Counted from the stretch's first letter, positions 15,001 through 27,229 are shown. The stretch: 64,000 bases of DNA from Fasciolopsis buskii (GCA_008360955.1 LUCM01009059.1:88462-152461); one strand, 5' to 3'. Notes: generated from the sequence alone by a model not told the origin. Program-made: numbers and translations.

Positions 15001-15547
15001 CTCTCCACTTCGACCGGGAAGAACAACGACACCGGACGTGAGTCACCGAGTGAAGATTCCCAAGCCACACCAAGGCTGATGAGAATATCCGGTAACAGGT
15101 AGGAAATTACGAAACTTTGAATTTTTTCAATGCGTATCTACTTTTGATTAATCAGACCAAAAATATTTTTTATATGAGTATGAAATTTTCTATCTGATCA
15201 TTCCCTTTACTAAAATTTACAGAAACCGATCTAGTCTGCGCGACTTGCAGTTCTCAAAAGCCAGTTCACTTTATCGATCGAACCCAAGTATCTTCAGAGA
15301 AAGCCTATCCTCGACGAGTGAAAGATCATTAGTAATGCGCGGATCAGCCAACACATTGGACCGACTAGACGATCGTATTGGAGCTCGTGATCAGGCACGT
15401 CTGAGATCGAAATTTCCCACTTCTTCTTTGCCACGCAGCGCAATGTATACCAAAGCAGATGCAAAGCAGTTTGAAAGCGAGCAAGAAGAGAATCCAATTG
15501 CATCGCCAATCCCCGAAAAAGATGTGGTGGAAGAAGGCGAATCGTGA
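1..15547 (+). CDS. Large coiled-coil protein, 3' part of gene (nine exons, 5' end outside window)
   Basis: Nine exons join in frame: 1-64, 3210-3467, 7374-7721, 9552-9834, 12137-12270, 12828-12941, 13941-14306, 14719-15098 and 15223-15547. Each is bounded by AG and GT, and every splice phase matches, giving 756 residues and a stop. Residues 1 to about 135 and about 203-625 are almost pure heptad coiled coil, rich in E, K, R, Q and L (for example ERTREELERLQ). A proline-rich break lies at about 136-202 (FNEPPPPGQNF). The C-terminal 120 residues are an acidic patch (DDDPTDDDEK) followed by a Ser/Arg-rich non-helical tail. By family knowledge this looks like a myosin-type rod; an unconventional myosin XVIII-like tail or another cytoskeletal rod protein is possible. 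I cannot fix the family because no head or catalytic domain lies in the window. It is probably cytoskeletal (inference). It converges on gene 2. Confidence 0.82.
2870..3050. mobile_element. Short foldback (MITE-like) element in gene 1 intron
   Basis: The arms 2871-2916 and 3004-3049 are reverse complements over 46 bases with two differences, both C/T transitions. Weaker pairing continues inward to about 2929/2990. The ends read TAGTTGTGAATG and CATTCACAACTA. There is no coding sequence. The TA at each outer edge fits TA-target transposons but is part of the palindrome, so a target duplication is not proven. Confidence 0.6.
3210..3467 (+). CDS. Gene 1, coiled-coil exon
   Basis: This exon has 86 codons in phase 0/0. 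The acceptor is CATAAG (weak pyrimidine tract) and the donor GTAACC. It encodes a heptad-rich helix (for example SSKVERLSNELEEMNN), then a Ser/Pro/Thr linker (SEKIKPSFPETTMQTD). Confidence 0.8.
3468..7373. other. Gene 1 intron, no recognised feature
   Basis: This is the long intron between two phase-0 exons. Short open frames on both strands have neither splice-bounded structure nor recognisable motifs. I see no host gene or identifiable transposon here. Confidence 0.5.
7374..7721 (+). CDS. Gene 1, exon with proline-rich hinge
   Basis: This exon has 116 codons in phase 0/0. The acceptor is TTCTGTTTTAG and the donor GTAAGT. A short helix is followed by about 65 residues without heptads, rich in P, S and F (FNEPPPPGQNF, SASPVEPMDRST), and the coil then resumes (LKRQISATEKELQ). 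This is the only clear interruption of the rod before the C-terminal tail. Confidence 0.82.
9552..9834 (+). CDS. Gene 1, coiled-coil exon
   Basis: Phase 0 start and phase 1 end; donor GTAAGT. The acceptor AAAAAG lacks a good pyrimidine tract, but reading frame and phase support it. The coil is continuous (RIAALDRQLRRTQDEF; LKELSDQLEEEIRKTSR) and ends in an acidic EPEEDN. Confidence 0.8.
9835..12136. other. Gene 1 intron, no recognised feature
   Basis: This is the intron between the phase-1 donor at 9834 and the acceptor at 12136. Open frames at 11459-12307 look unstructured and share no motif I recognise, so I leave them uncalled. Confidence 0.45.
12137..12270 (+). CDS. Gene 1, short coiled-coil exon
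   Basis: The acceptor is CTTGTCAG and the donor GTACGA. Two bases complete the codon split with the 9834 donor, and the exon ends in phase 0. It encodes NDQWESMRAKMRADV and YDLLQEEFEQFRAKND. The phase match with both neighbours is the main evidence. Confidence 0.75.
12828..12941 (+). CDS. Gene 1, 38-codon coiled-coil exon
   Basis: This short exon is in phase 0/0. The acceptor is TTAACGCTACAG and the donor GTAAGT. It encodes MNEKDEKIALLEGEKQQW and further heptads ending NSTNLLED. It was found by splice signals and coil character rather than by ORF length. Confidence 0.75.
13941..14306 (+). CDS. Gene 1, coiled-coil exon
   Basis: This exon has 122 codons in phase 0/0. The acceptor is CCCTATTTCAG and the donor GTAAGC. 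It is an unbroken, highly charged helix (for example LENERDEAIREAANIAGR, LRELEVHNEARINDF), and together with its neighbours is the most rod-like part of the protein. Confidence 0.85.
14719..15098 (+). CDS. Gene 1, end of rod and acidic linker
   Basis: The acceptor is CATTATAG and the donor GTAGGA. Phase 0 start and phase 2 end. The coil continues to about ASLRRAARVRMADEW, then turns into an acidic, Ser/Thr-rich stretch (GDDDPTDDDEKNLSTSTG), which marks the end of the rod. Confidence 0.85.
15223..15547 (+). CDS. Gene 1, last exon (Ser/Arg-rich C-terminal tail)
   Basis: The acceptor is AAATTTACAG. One base completes the codon split with 15098. The tail is Ser/Arg-rich (ASSLYRSNPSIFRESLSS) and ends VVEEGES before TGA at 15545-15547. 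A non-helical, phosphorylatable-looking tail after a long rod is common in cytoskeletal rod proteins. Confidence 0.83.
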
Positions 15548-18500
15548 ATTTGAAACAAGGCCTCACTGAATTCGAATACTGCTTCCTTAAATGTAAATAG
15601 ACTAAGTAACCAGATTTGCTTATTTCAAGTCACATACACATACACACAGACAAACAAACAAAATAGCGGCATCGAATCGCACACGTGCACACAGACTTGA
15701 AGGTTGTGAAGACATAACAGTTAATCGCACTCCAACTTATACGCGTGCGACTTCACGGTGATACATAGAGATGTTCGTGACCCACCCTCATGGAGTTTTG
15801 GGGTCGAATAACGCCCGTTTCTCGCTTCACTTTGAACTGAACAAAACTTCGTATTTCCCTTGTCATATTTATTTGATCGGTGGAAAAAAACAAAGTGGGC
15901 AAATTTTATTGTTGTGACTATCCCTTTCCCTCCGAACAATCAAGCAAACCCCCAGTGCCGGAAATTTGGATTCCAAACTGCCATTACATGATAGTATTCA
16001 GAATGAGATCGATAAATTGAAAACTTTCGGGCGAATGGAACAGATTTATTTCTTGTTCTGACAATACTCCATCTAGTTCGCTCACTCACAGCGCAGTTAT
16101 GAGGCCAACGCTTGTGAAACTGATGGCCTTTCGTTATTTGAGTCAAATCGGTTTTTCCACATGTGGCTAACTTGCCTCTTGTTCCTCAATTTCTTACAAC
16201 GTAAATAGGATACTTCTTCTTCTGGTTTTTGTTAGACTGGACGGGATACACAGAAAATAAGAAACTTCACCAGGCTGTTTTTCTTCTTAGTTAATCTTTC
16301 GTCTTTCTGTAAGCTCATTTTAGACGCAATGAATTCAGTGTATGTCGCAAACTATCTATATGGGATTACTGGTCTAATACTACTGAAATTTAAAGTTTTA
16401 TATTAATGTCTGTTGTTGTCAATGGCATGTCGTGTTAATTCTAGCCTTTAGAGAGCCTATCTTTCAATTACCACGGGCATAATTTTCAAAAGCAGTTTAA
16501 CCACTCAAAATATAATGTATTCGGTAGACATCTGCTTCGTATGCAGCCAAGGTAAGCTACACCGAAATGCAAAAGTCCATGATCCCCAATTTTTTTCTCC
16601 TAGAAAATTCTTGCCTCTGAGATTCCGTTTTTATTGGATGGTCAGAGAACCAGTACAGCATTAGGATTTTAAACTTCATTCGAATATACTCCAATGAAGC
16701 CGAAGTATCCAGAAATACGAAAGTGAACAGGAAACCAATTCTCAGAAATCTAGAATTGGCTTTGATCTCGAGCTACGGTCATAGTGTTTGAAAATCTAGA
16801 TGAACCTCCTCATCACATTCGTCTCAACACGTGTTGCTAAAGGAGCTGTGGACAATGGGTAATAAAATGACTTATTGTGGCTTCAAGCTTCGCCTGTCAC
16901 TCACATGGAAAACATGGTACAACCCAAGTACGAACTATTCCTTTTTGTGAAGTTACACAGTGGGTCACATAGTCTCCCTGACCTCGAAGAAAACTAGGGT
17001 CTTTGCATTTCTGGAAAATGTCCAAAATAAATTGAAACTGAAAGGTAACACACGCACTAAACGTAAGGTTTTTGTTTTGAATGAACCAGCACATGTGCGC
17101 CATTGATCAAACAAGGGACAGTCGCAATCATGATAAGCCCTTATAAATGTTTCATATAAAATGTCGTCAATAAAATATACGTAACAAGAACAAATCACCG
17201 GAATCGTATCCACCTTGTGGTTAGAAAGCATTCTGCACAGATGACCTGTGTGAATGATTTGACGTCGGAGCTCTTATTCCTGAAGGGGAAACCGACTTTC
17301 TATCTCACACATTGTACGCCTTAGCAATTAACATGTGTCATATCCAACTAGCTTCACGGGGTCATGCATCGCAGATCTTACTGTACTCCCGAGAAGCAGG
17401 TGTGAGAAAAATTCGTTGGATTTCTCAATGGCCGTGGATCAGTTGATCAAGCCTTCATTCACAGGACGTTTCCTTACAAAAATTGACTATCACTGTCCTT
17501 AGACATTCACGAAGCTTTAGATTTAACCGACAGGACTGCACTATAGTATTGCCTATTGAAGAATAGGGAGGCGGGAGCTTGGTTATCGGTCCTTAAAGAA
17601 TTGTGCCGTTATACCTCAAGTCAAGTTTGGGCTTAGGGTAGGGAAATGCGATAAACTTGACCAATTTCGTTAATTTTAGACTTCCATACAAGGTGTTCTT
17701 TCAGATGTTTCTTCACATCTAGCAAACGCTGGCAAAGGGTTTCTTCTAGGAAATAGAGTTCTCGACTCAAACTATACCTGTATTAACACCATGCTGATAG
17801 AAAATACAGGGGAATTCAACACGCTGTGGATCGCTTGTTAATTAAAATATCCATGTATAATGTTTATTAGCTTTCAAATCAAAAGTACTCCAGCGAAACT
17901 AGGGGCATATGATTGCAGTTATTGTTTTCCGTAATTGGTTGAAAGGAATCGAGAAAGTTAGATATCATAGGTTATCTTAAGCCAAAGAAAACCTTACAAT
18001 ATGCAGCAAGATGCGGGACATTTTCCTGAAACTGCAACGTCTTTGAGGCAAACAAGACCTGTAGCTCTCTCGCGAGCGAAGGAATTGAACTCTTATGATT
18101 CGTAGTGGGCTTTCAAGGTGACTGTCCGGCAGTTTTCTACGTTTGACCACGGATGTTCCCGAAACACTGCTCGAATCCAGTGAGGAGCGACGTGGCGCTT
18201 CGCTGTATGCTAAATACTGAAAGTAACGCTTTGATCGAGATAGTCGTTTTGCATAGCCTTCAGTGACTGGGATGGTGCGTACCAGTTTTCATTATCTACC
18301 TTGCTGCTGGACGAGGCTAGAGCAGACCAATATTTTGCTTATTTTAAAAAAGTTGACTACTATTTGAGCTTCTCGCCCTCCAGAATGGGGGTCAGGAGGT
18401 GGCAATCGTGGAGAATAATGTCTAGATGTTCCGCAAAATTGAACTCAGTGCCGTACGTTATGGGCAATCTGTCTGCGATTCGTTGCCAAAACAAAATAAT

Positions 18501-18614
18501 GCAAGATGGGGGAAAAAAGACAAAAAGTTACACATTGAAACTGTAACAAAATCCTTTGTCCTCTGTGCTAATTAATTTCTTTTTTCACCCTTGTTGAGCC
18601 GTTACTGATTGGTT

Positions 18615-18660
<46 letters not shown>

Positions 18661-21600
18661 CAATGAACCTGCACTCGACAATGCAAGTTAGATCCAAACC
18701 TTAGCTAATTTCGTAATTTCGAACATTGGAACATGTTTTCTCCATATTAGAGCCTCAACTTCTTAACTGGGAGTCGTACTCCGACAAGACAGTACTGGAC
18801 GTTCACCAGTGACATTTGACCAGAAGTTGACATCCACCCGTTGTGGGAATGCCATGATTTATTGACAGGAAAAGCAACTGAATTGTATCTTTATTGATTG
18901 ACCGATTAAGTTGGCTATGAAAATCCTAGTCCGTTACATATATAGTGTTCTTTCCTAACCAACTTCAGAGAAGACGTACATACTGATTAACCGAGAATTC
19001 TCAGCAAATTTCAGGTTTTTGTCGACAACACTCGAGCACGTTCTTTAACACTGTTCTATTGTGCTAGTTCGATTGACCCCCTGAAACCTGACAACGCTGC
19101 TTTTGTCGAATAAAATTCTTTGTTTTCTCACTAAAGAAGCAAGCTGCAGGCTCTTACGATCTACTGGAAATTAAGGAAGAACCACCCATGTGATGCGGAC
19201 ACACCCATACACAATCATGCACATAAATATTCGTTCACCTTTTTGTCGTAGATTCTTCTCGGTTAACCGAAACCTACTAGGTCACCTTTCGTCAAAAGTT
19301 AGTGATATTTCAGTCATAATCTCGTTTCAGTAACAGCTACGGCGACAGTATTTGATATTGAGAAGTTCTGCAAGGCTACTGATATATTATCCGAAAGCGA
19401 TGTTTATATTCTTTACGGAATTTGATATCAAGGGCCCGAAACCTTCGTTTACGATGGTATAATATCCTGTCCTTAACAAAGCAGTGACCTTGTGATCGGC
19501 TTCGCTGGAATGCTGTGCACTTCATCTTTGGTAATAAGGTAGTACTTACAATCTTGTGTGAAGGGCCACAATGCTTTATGTTTTTCTTTGAACACTCCAA
19601 CCGGCAGCCAGCGTCGATGCAATAGATTTGGATTCAGCCCAAAGGTTTTCCTCACTAGTCAATAGTTCATTCTACAAATTAATGTTGGAGCTTTTACAAA
19701 GTGAAATTTAGAAACTAAAACTATTCGGAACAAACCACTGATAAATTCTCCTTGTCTGCTACACTTCATTGCTTACTTGATCAAAGCAGTCCCCATAGGG
19801 TAACTGGTCACCTGTTTTGCCAGTCTTCCTACGCAAATAACTGTGACAAACTTTAGTCATGCGTCATTGGTGTTGGTGGACGGATGTCAGTGTAATCAAG
19901 TACTCTGTTGCGAGACGACTAAGTTGTGACAAAGCCGACGGGGAAAAATTAGGGTGTTTTTCGACTCACTGGTACTCGACATTTGTTTACCGATTTTTGA
20001 GCATCGGCTTTCAGTCATAGAAACAATACGGAAATGGACTTTCGTAAGTCAATTGAATTTAGAGAACAGCTCGGCTGGTTTCGGATTTACTTGACGCTTC
20101 GACAGTTCATCCCAAACAGTTCACCGTTAGATAATTTATTCGTTAATTTCGCAAACTCCTAGCCACCGTATCTTACAGGCATTTAATTGTGAAACGCCCT
20201 ATTCATACAGGAAAATAGGGATAGTCAGCATCAGCGCTCTATTCAATGCGGTTAAAATGATAAAATAGAAATAGCTTTTTGCTTGGCTGGCTGCCCTTTC
20301 ACTTACAAACCTCAGGTCATCCGGTCACCTTAACACTCGGGAGGTATTGGTGAGCCCTAAAAAGTGCGAAACTCGAGTCTGGTAAGGTTGACTAGATGAT
20401 CTGGGATTTGTGCGTGAAAGATGAAGCCCGAATGGCAATCAGCCGACCATTAAAAACGCTGAACCCACAAACTACTCTCAAGAAATCGTGAGCTCTGCAT
20501 AGAAACATCTTCATAACACATGGTTTTTCTGTGGTTAAAAAAGGACAGGTAAACGAATGTTTTCATCTTATGTGATACTACTGACTTCGATTCCGAACAA
20601 TCGGCCAAAGGCTGAGTCATACGTCTGTTGCACATGGTGAGGATGGACGGAGAAAACAAGGCAATCAAATTTATGGAATCGCAAGTTGAAATCCTTCAAT
20701 CCGTTGCACACCGCGTGAATGTTATCAATTTGTCTTGGCATTTAGTTTTCTCATTATCTGGTGTAAGGTTAATAGATGATTGTCAAATCCATTATTCCAG
20801 TCAAAGTTCAGCACAACCGTGGCGACATCGAACTGGTCATTTTAGTCAATCAACTAAGCAATAAAACCGCATAATAAGGCCAGTTAAAGGCAATGGACCG
20901 AACTGGCCGGAGGAATGATCAATCACTGAATGCTGACCAAAGAAAAGCAATATAATTAACTTGTCTTGATCTAACAGAGGAATTTCGCTGCCAGCTGCAT
21001 TGCGCCTTTTTTCTCTAAATTCACTGGAGACTGGTGATAGAGAATCGGATTAGTGCATCCACGATCGACGGGCCAATGCCAGAACAGACATTGCATTATT
21101 TTTTGTGTCTTGTGGCAGTGTATATTAAAAGTGATTCATACAGATAAGCAACAGAAATGACTGCGCAATTAATCGGAATCCATGGGTCCATAATGCTATT
21201 GTCTCAATCAAAAGATGTGATTCCACGCAACTTATCGGAACCAGATCAGCCAATGGGACTGGAACGGTAATGAAGCGTGAAAGTGATACAGTCATTCAGA
21301 TCGGTAGCCATCAGCACGGGAAAATCGTGCATTTGGAGAAGCGGTATTCATTTCGATGTGATTTTTCCCTAAATTCACATTGATATGATAATAATGAGAA
21401 TATGCGTCATATTTCAGTTGTGTTTAATGCAATCATTAGGTGAATATGGAGACTCCAGAAAAATTGTGATATCCAGATCCGCTATGCACTTTGCTCATCT
21501 AAAGAGCAAAGTTATAGTAAAAGACTGGCACATGTCCTTTCTGATCATTACGGTTTATATGACCTTTCATTATCCCGGGGACTTGAAGGTGGTAATGTAG
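15548..21600. other. Intergenic stretch after gene 1, no gene recognised
   Basis: The 3' flank of gene 1 begins here. A CA/AC-rich stretch lies at about 15633-15675. I found no clear polyadenylation signal close to the stop and no coding exon with convincing borders. Open frames here are short and compositionally random. Confidence 0.45.
18616..18658. repeat. (TA)n microsatellite
   Basis: An uninterrupted TA dinucleotide tract of about 43 bases. Confidence 0.95.
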
Positions 21601-21699
21601 GTAGATCCATTGAAGTCAGCCAAAATTTGCTTTCCAGTCAGTACAGTGCGGTTTGGACAACCGTTAACCTTATACCAATGTGCTCTAGTTGTGACTGCA

Positions 21700-23060
21700 T
21701 CATCTGCTCGAACAGAAAAAAACGGGGAGTAGTGAAAAACGTACCGCAAAGTAATAAGTACAAAAGAACAAAGGTTTCGAATTTGAGACCACTAGGTGAG
21801 ATACAACTACCCACCTCACCCAGTTGTTACTCTGCAAGAACAGACTTTGGTTTCGAGTCAATCCAGTCCTGCGATAACACTTCACACTTCCAAGGTGCAA
21901 AAGACGTCCGAAACGCACTCGCACCATTTTTCAGACGATCGAGGAAAATCGATAGCATACTTGGACCTTCACTCAGTAGCACAACATCGTCCGCATATTC
22001 CAAGTCCAACAGATTCTTGCCTGAGTAGGTATCAATGTCACTATTCCCGTATGAGAATAGGGTTACCCACATAGCCATTTCAATGACAAAATTAAAAAGG
22101 AAAGGTGAAAGAGGGCAAATGTGACAAAAGCCACTCCTCGTGGTGAACCCCGGTGAAACATCGCCATAAGCGCGAACTCGGTTTCGACTCCTCTCATACA
22201 GAGATGAAAAGAGTTAAATGAATTTGGTACATGTTAATAGTAGGAGATTGAACGTTTTCATGAAATAATTCACCATGTGATATCATCGCTCAACTCACCA
22301 TAAAGAAATCATGGAAGCACTGTACAGCTGTTTCATCCTTGTTAGGAATTATCAGCAGCGCATATCCACCGCGCCCGAACTGGGATGCGAACCCGGGACG
22401 AACGATTCTGATGAATGAATTTCTCCGACACATCCTTCAATGAAAGGTAGCACCAACGAACTCCACAATCGATTTGAAAGCCACTTTCAAATCGCGAAGG
22501 ACAGAAACCGAAGGCCTAAGGGATGTGCTTGTTATAAGGTCTATCGCAAGGTGAAAACCTGGTCAATGCCACCACAACTGGGACAGAAATCGGATTGATT
22601 CTCACACACACTTTTCGCGATTACTAGATAATAGGCGGATAATGCTCGCGACCAGTTTCGATGCAATGCTTACTAAACTAAATAACTGTGAATCACCATA
22701 ATCACCGATTCACACCAATCCTTAGGAAGCTCTTCCTTTTCCCAGATTGATCCCAGGAGTTTTGGTAATTCTGATATTAACACTTCGCCATCATCCTTGA
22801 AAAAGGAAAGCGACAATCGATCTGATCCAGCTGCTTTATACCTATTAAGAAAACCTATCTGCCCCATCAACTCCATTTCCGATAGAGGGGTGATATCAAT
22901 CTGCATCTATTCACTTGCAGGAACAAGTGGAAAGCCCACTGTATCCATGGGCCAACTAAACTGCTCCCTAGTGTTCTGCCTAACGCACCAGTCGACGCTC
23001 CTGAGAGTGAATCGCTTACGTTCTGATTCCGTGGGCCAATATTCCAAATCAGTCAATAAA
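21700..23060 (-). pseudogene. Degenerate RTE-clade reverse transcriptase
   Basis: The minus strand reads, with frameshifts and stops, through RT blocks in the right order. 22980-22673 covers FSWP and the early fingers (LNRYKAAGSDRLSLSFFK, then ELPKDWCESVIMVI). About 22170-22080 has SRNRVRAYGD and CPLSPFLFNF. The catalytic box LEYADDVVLLSE lies at about 22003-21968. After it come APWKCEVLSQDW and a trace of the GSCISPSG block. These blocks are typical of RTE-clade non-LTR elements. The copy is clearly dead. Confidence 0.8.
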
Positions 23061-23163
23061 GGTTGCGGCGATCGCCGACAGATTCATTTCATCCCGTCTC
23101 CTCACACATTACTGCTCGCGGTCATTCCTCTGGCTCCTAGTCTGCGGACGTTTCACGGACATT

Positions 23164-23565
23164 TTGTTGAGACGACGGGCCCCAATATCAGGTCTACGAC
23201 CTAGACCTTCGCCATCGACCGCAACACACCCGGGTACCACCGCCAAATTCCACCAATCATGGCAAGGACTTTTAGTTATCATCGACAAACGCTGGCCGAC
23301 AATTTTCGTAATTTGTAGCCCACAGCGAACTGATCCTGTGCAGACCGTCCACTATAATCAACTCGAGACGTACCATACTCGGTGGGCAAAGTGCCCGACG
23401 ACATCGACCATTAACCCACAGCCCCCCCCCCCACGTCATATCTGGGAGTACCGGCGGAAGGCGGCATGTCAACACTTGTTTTTGGTGCCAGACACTGAGG
23501 ACAGTCTTTCCGTACGGGGGGACGGGGCAAGTATAACGCCACTAAAACCAATAAGGCCGTATTAA
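23164..23565 (+). pseudogene. C-terminal fragment of an LTR-retrotransposon polyprotein (post-integrase region)
   Basis: The reading frame contains PGTTAKFHQSWQGLLVIID, then IFVICSPQRTD, then VHYNQLETYH. This matches the pattern 'K/R-F-H-x-x-W-x-G-P-F ... V-x-Y-x-Q-L-K-P-Y' found after the integrase core in Ty3/gypsy-like and BEL/Pao-like elements. No integrase core, RT or paired LTRs were seen. It abuts the 5' side of the RTE remnant and runs on the opposite strand. The family assignment is by pattern only. A 13-base C run lies at about 23422-23434. Confidence 0.45.
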
Positions 23566-24937
23566 TGCAATCCGCCAACAGCAATCTACTTGCCTCACAA
23601 CTCTCCTGGTGCCGGGCAAGTCTGCATGGCGGGCGTTAGCGAGAGGGAAGAAGACGGACCACAAACCATAAAAAATATTAAACGGAAAGACGGAGAGGAA
23701 TAAAGGACTAACTCCATTTTCACACTTAAGGTCGATCGTAAACCAAATCCGATAATCAACATAACTATCGCCAGCCTACGCGTTCTTTCTGTTCTCCCGG
23801 GGTCCGAGTGTCGTTAGTCTCGAGCTTGTTTACGGCACTGGTTGTTGCGCTCGAATCGTTCTCATACTGCAGCCTCACAAGTAGTCGGAGACACGAATGC
23901 GGACGAGTTGCTCCAAATTGAACGAAGGAAGCATTAACAATTACAAGTATAAAATTGGGAATAAACAGCGAACGAAAACAACTTGTACAAATTAAACCAC
24001 CGGTTTAACCCCTGGTCTCCCTCTCAAGTCCAGTGGAGCCGACTATCATGGGCGACGCTTAGTGTCTACGATTGCGAAACTCTCTTCAAATTGAGCATGA
24101 GCGGCAAGATATTGCGCCAAAGCGTTGAACACACCGGAGGAATAATCAAAACACTTGTCTTCGCTTATTGAGTGCAGATATCTACCATGACTCAGAAAAT
24201 CACTTCAAACTTCATTCGAATTGTTAGGCGCATTTTAATGCTCGCTCGCCGCATCTCCCAAAACTCATTTAGCGTACAAGGGGTGGAAGAAGCGACATGG
24301 CGACAAGGTTATGACGTAGGAACCACGGTTTACCTCAAATCTAGGTTGGTTCGCGAGCCGTTCTAATTTCGGATCGCGAATTTTGGATACCAGCTCTGAT
24401 TTCTGTGGGACTGAAGCACATCTTCGAAACCGGAGGCTCGTGATTTGCACACTGAACTCCCAAGAAGTATAAGTAGAAACGGGTGAATTTGGTCACTGGC
24501 TTTAGGCAAATGGATAAGCGGTATTTCCGAACGCTGACGAATGCAAGGCAACTTATATCCGAGACAGCGCGACACTCGCGAAATGAGAAACCCGAACCAG
24601 TTATCAAAAGGAAAAGTCGAAATTCCTCTTAGTTGAAAAAGGCGTAGTTCACTAGCCAGTAAATGTCAGCAAGATCCCACGAATACTGTCGCGAACCATT
24701 CGATGAGTAGGGATTATTCTGCGATTAGAAAATAGTTCATGCACGTACACCCTTATGGCCATCGTGACAAAGCCCCAGGTTCGATTCAAAAACAATATGC
24801 TTTACTTCATCAGACCGGAAAAATCTGACAATGAAACAGATAAGTGATTGCCAAGCCAACCCGATAAAAGTCACTCGCGAAAACCGACATGTACACATTC
24901 TGCGACCACTTCCAACTAAGTGGTTTTTAGATTTCGA

Positions 24938-25925
24938 ACATCATTATCGTTCGCCGTTAAACAGCATGTCAAATCCCGCTGATGGCTGCCTTCCTCGCCA
25001 CGTTACACGATGCAAAAGGAAGAACTAATGGGCCAAAAGGATTAGAACGCAGCCTGGTGCATGAATGCACTTCTCAATCCTTATTTGACAAAAAATAATA
25101 ACACGACCCCCACCGCTCACAACTCGTCCCACATCCTTCAGCGTCTTCAGCCAATTGCCTAGGGAATCGTTGGAACTCCAACCACGGAAAAATGAGACCA
25201 GCTTAGCTAAGTCCACTGTACATTTTCTCACTCTACGCTCCCACCTCATTCGTTAACTTCCATCTGCCTTATTCTATGAGGAAAGAGGGATGAAAAATAA
25301 GGCTCGGTATGAAAGTCGTGTTCGCCATACGCAATACTAACTCCAAACGACGAAGTCCACCGGGTTGGATATACTTTGAACCTATTCCCAATAATCGACT
25401 TCAAAACCTCACATTGTTCAGAAGGTCACTCCATCCAATCCAAGCGATACTACACAGACATCGATGACCAAAAATCTCTATGCGACGAACATCCTCAGCA
25501 CGCACACTCGACGTCTCGCAATTAGATAACAAAACTGAGCGCACTAGGACACGGCATTCCAATTTCAGTGAAATATCAGGTGAGCGCCACAGATGTTATA
25601 GTGTAGCCTATACCGTTCGAGCCTTGGATGTACGTGTGTCCACCTCTACTACCGTATTACTACCTTTAGTCAAATGCCTGTCGGGGTAAATGAAATGGTC
25701 AACACTGGTTCGTTCCGCTCTTTCCAATATCAATCCCGTTACTGATATCGTCCACTCTTGAAACAGCACTCTACAATTTGAAGGTGTAAAGTGAATGTCG
25801 CATTTACAAATGAAACAGCACTGCGCAATGCTTTGCCAATGCCCTAATGAACACTTTTGGTACCGATGAACTAAGAGAACCAAAGAAGCATTCACATTAA
25901 ATAAGGACGTCATGCCTAGGCTCAA
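24938..25925 (-). pseudogene. RTE 3' fragment (RT thumb and 3' terminus)
   Basis: On the minus strand, 25925-25608 contains the diverged block DHFIYPDRHLTKGSNTVVEV, equivalent to the 'FTYLGSCVSNDGSS' block of the copies at 34.5 and 38.2 kb. 25249-25025 contains RWERRVRKCTVDLAKL and GWSSNDSLGNWLKTLKDV, equivalent to their QRGMRKYTANLGKV and WLETLKDM. The end at about 24938-25010 matches the 3' end of those copies (ATCATTATCGTTCGCCGTTA). It is much older than the copies at 33-39 kb. Confidence 0.7.
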
Positions 25926-26826
25926 ATCGAAAACCAGCTGGTGATATATCGATCTTCACGGGCGGCGTAAAACATTTTTTATTAAATTCACAAAAAAACT
26001 GAAGTAGTCGTATGTGATAGGTTAGTTAGACTGACGAAAGTCAGGACAGACATGCAAAATTTACAGACTGTGCACAGGACAAAGAGAGATAGGACGAAAA
26101 CTGCACAATATTGATGAAATCAACGATCGTAACGCTCGTTCTTTAGCTGAAGAGAGATCGAGTCAATTCAACAGTTCAAAATGAATTCGAGAGGTCGCGA
26201 ATTCGGTCGATGCAAATATGACACTGCAACAAATGAAATTACCCATTGGTTCGAACATTAAAATTCACATTGTTTCAAATCTGCGGTTGTCCTGTGAGCT
26301 TGACTTAGTTCCATGAAACAGGTGGAAGACACAAAGAGAGACTCAGTGTAGCTACAAAAAAACATTATACTCCGTTGTGTGTATGTGTGTGTAGGTATAA
26401 ATGAACGAAATGCAACAAACGAATTCGGTCTGATTTAATGTTTAAATTGATCATTTAGTGTGGATGAGCAAAGAGAACTGGAAAAAGAGAGGGTTAAGAT
26501 TGTTGAAGCCGTATATGCACCCTATTTCGACGAACAAGTAAGAAATCGTTCTATTGGAATCGTTTTGACTTTGGTTTTATCACAGTAAGGCCTTTAACAA
26601 GCCGACCAGTCGTCAGAGAGCAATGGAACTCAATGCGAACGAGTGATATAGATATGGAAATATTTGAAACCTAATTGTGAAGGGAATACAACGAAACGGA
26701 ACCAGTATGGATGCATACAGCAACAAATTTCTCCCTCTCAATTATGGAAATCATGACCGACTACGTTTTGCTTGCAGCTAAACATCGAACAAATTGAAAG
26801 GCGTAAGTGGCAGAAAGGAGGATGAT

Positions 26827-27229
26827 TCAGTTCACGGATTCAGTTTCTGGAATGACAGAAGCGGTTATATTATGCGATGCTTGCCACCGTTTAAGCATAG
26901 AGTCAACAGAATCTTGGACGACTTCGTTCCAGATCTGGTCGGATAGGTTTCGTTTAAGCCGTTGCTCTTCTGGTACGTAGGAGAGCCAATTTCCTTCGTC
27001 GTTGCGCAGTTCCAATTCTAACAATCGATCCAAGTAAGATTTTTTCGACAACGTCCACTGGGCCAAACGAGAGAACCGCGTCCCACTCGTCAATTTACCC
27101 GGAAATCGACGAAAATCGGTAAATTCGCTTAGGTCATCTGATGCAGTCACTAGCTTATCAGAGCGCAAACAAAGTGCGGTTTGTATTCCTGATGCAACGA
27201 TTCGTGCCAAATGTTCTTTATCTGATGGC
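26827..27229 (-). CDS. CEP350: Gene 2 last exon, conserved CEP350-like C-terminus
   Basis: The acceptor is TTTCTTTCAAAATAG. Its one-base start completes an Arg codon with the 32924 donor. It encodes SDKEHLARIVASGIQTAL, then KKSYLDRLLELELRNDEG, NWLSYVPEEQRLK and IWNEVVQDSVDSMLKRW. The stop TGA is at 26829-26827. The spacing of D-x-x-L-x-x-E-L-x-x-x-E-x-x-W and the final amphipathic helix match the end of vertebrate CEP350 as I remember it. An AATAAA on this strand lies at about 25984-25979, rather far away. Confidence 0.85.
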
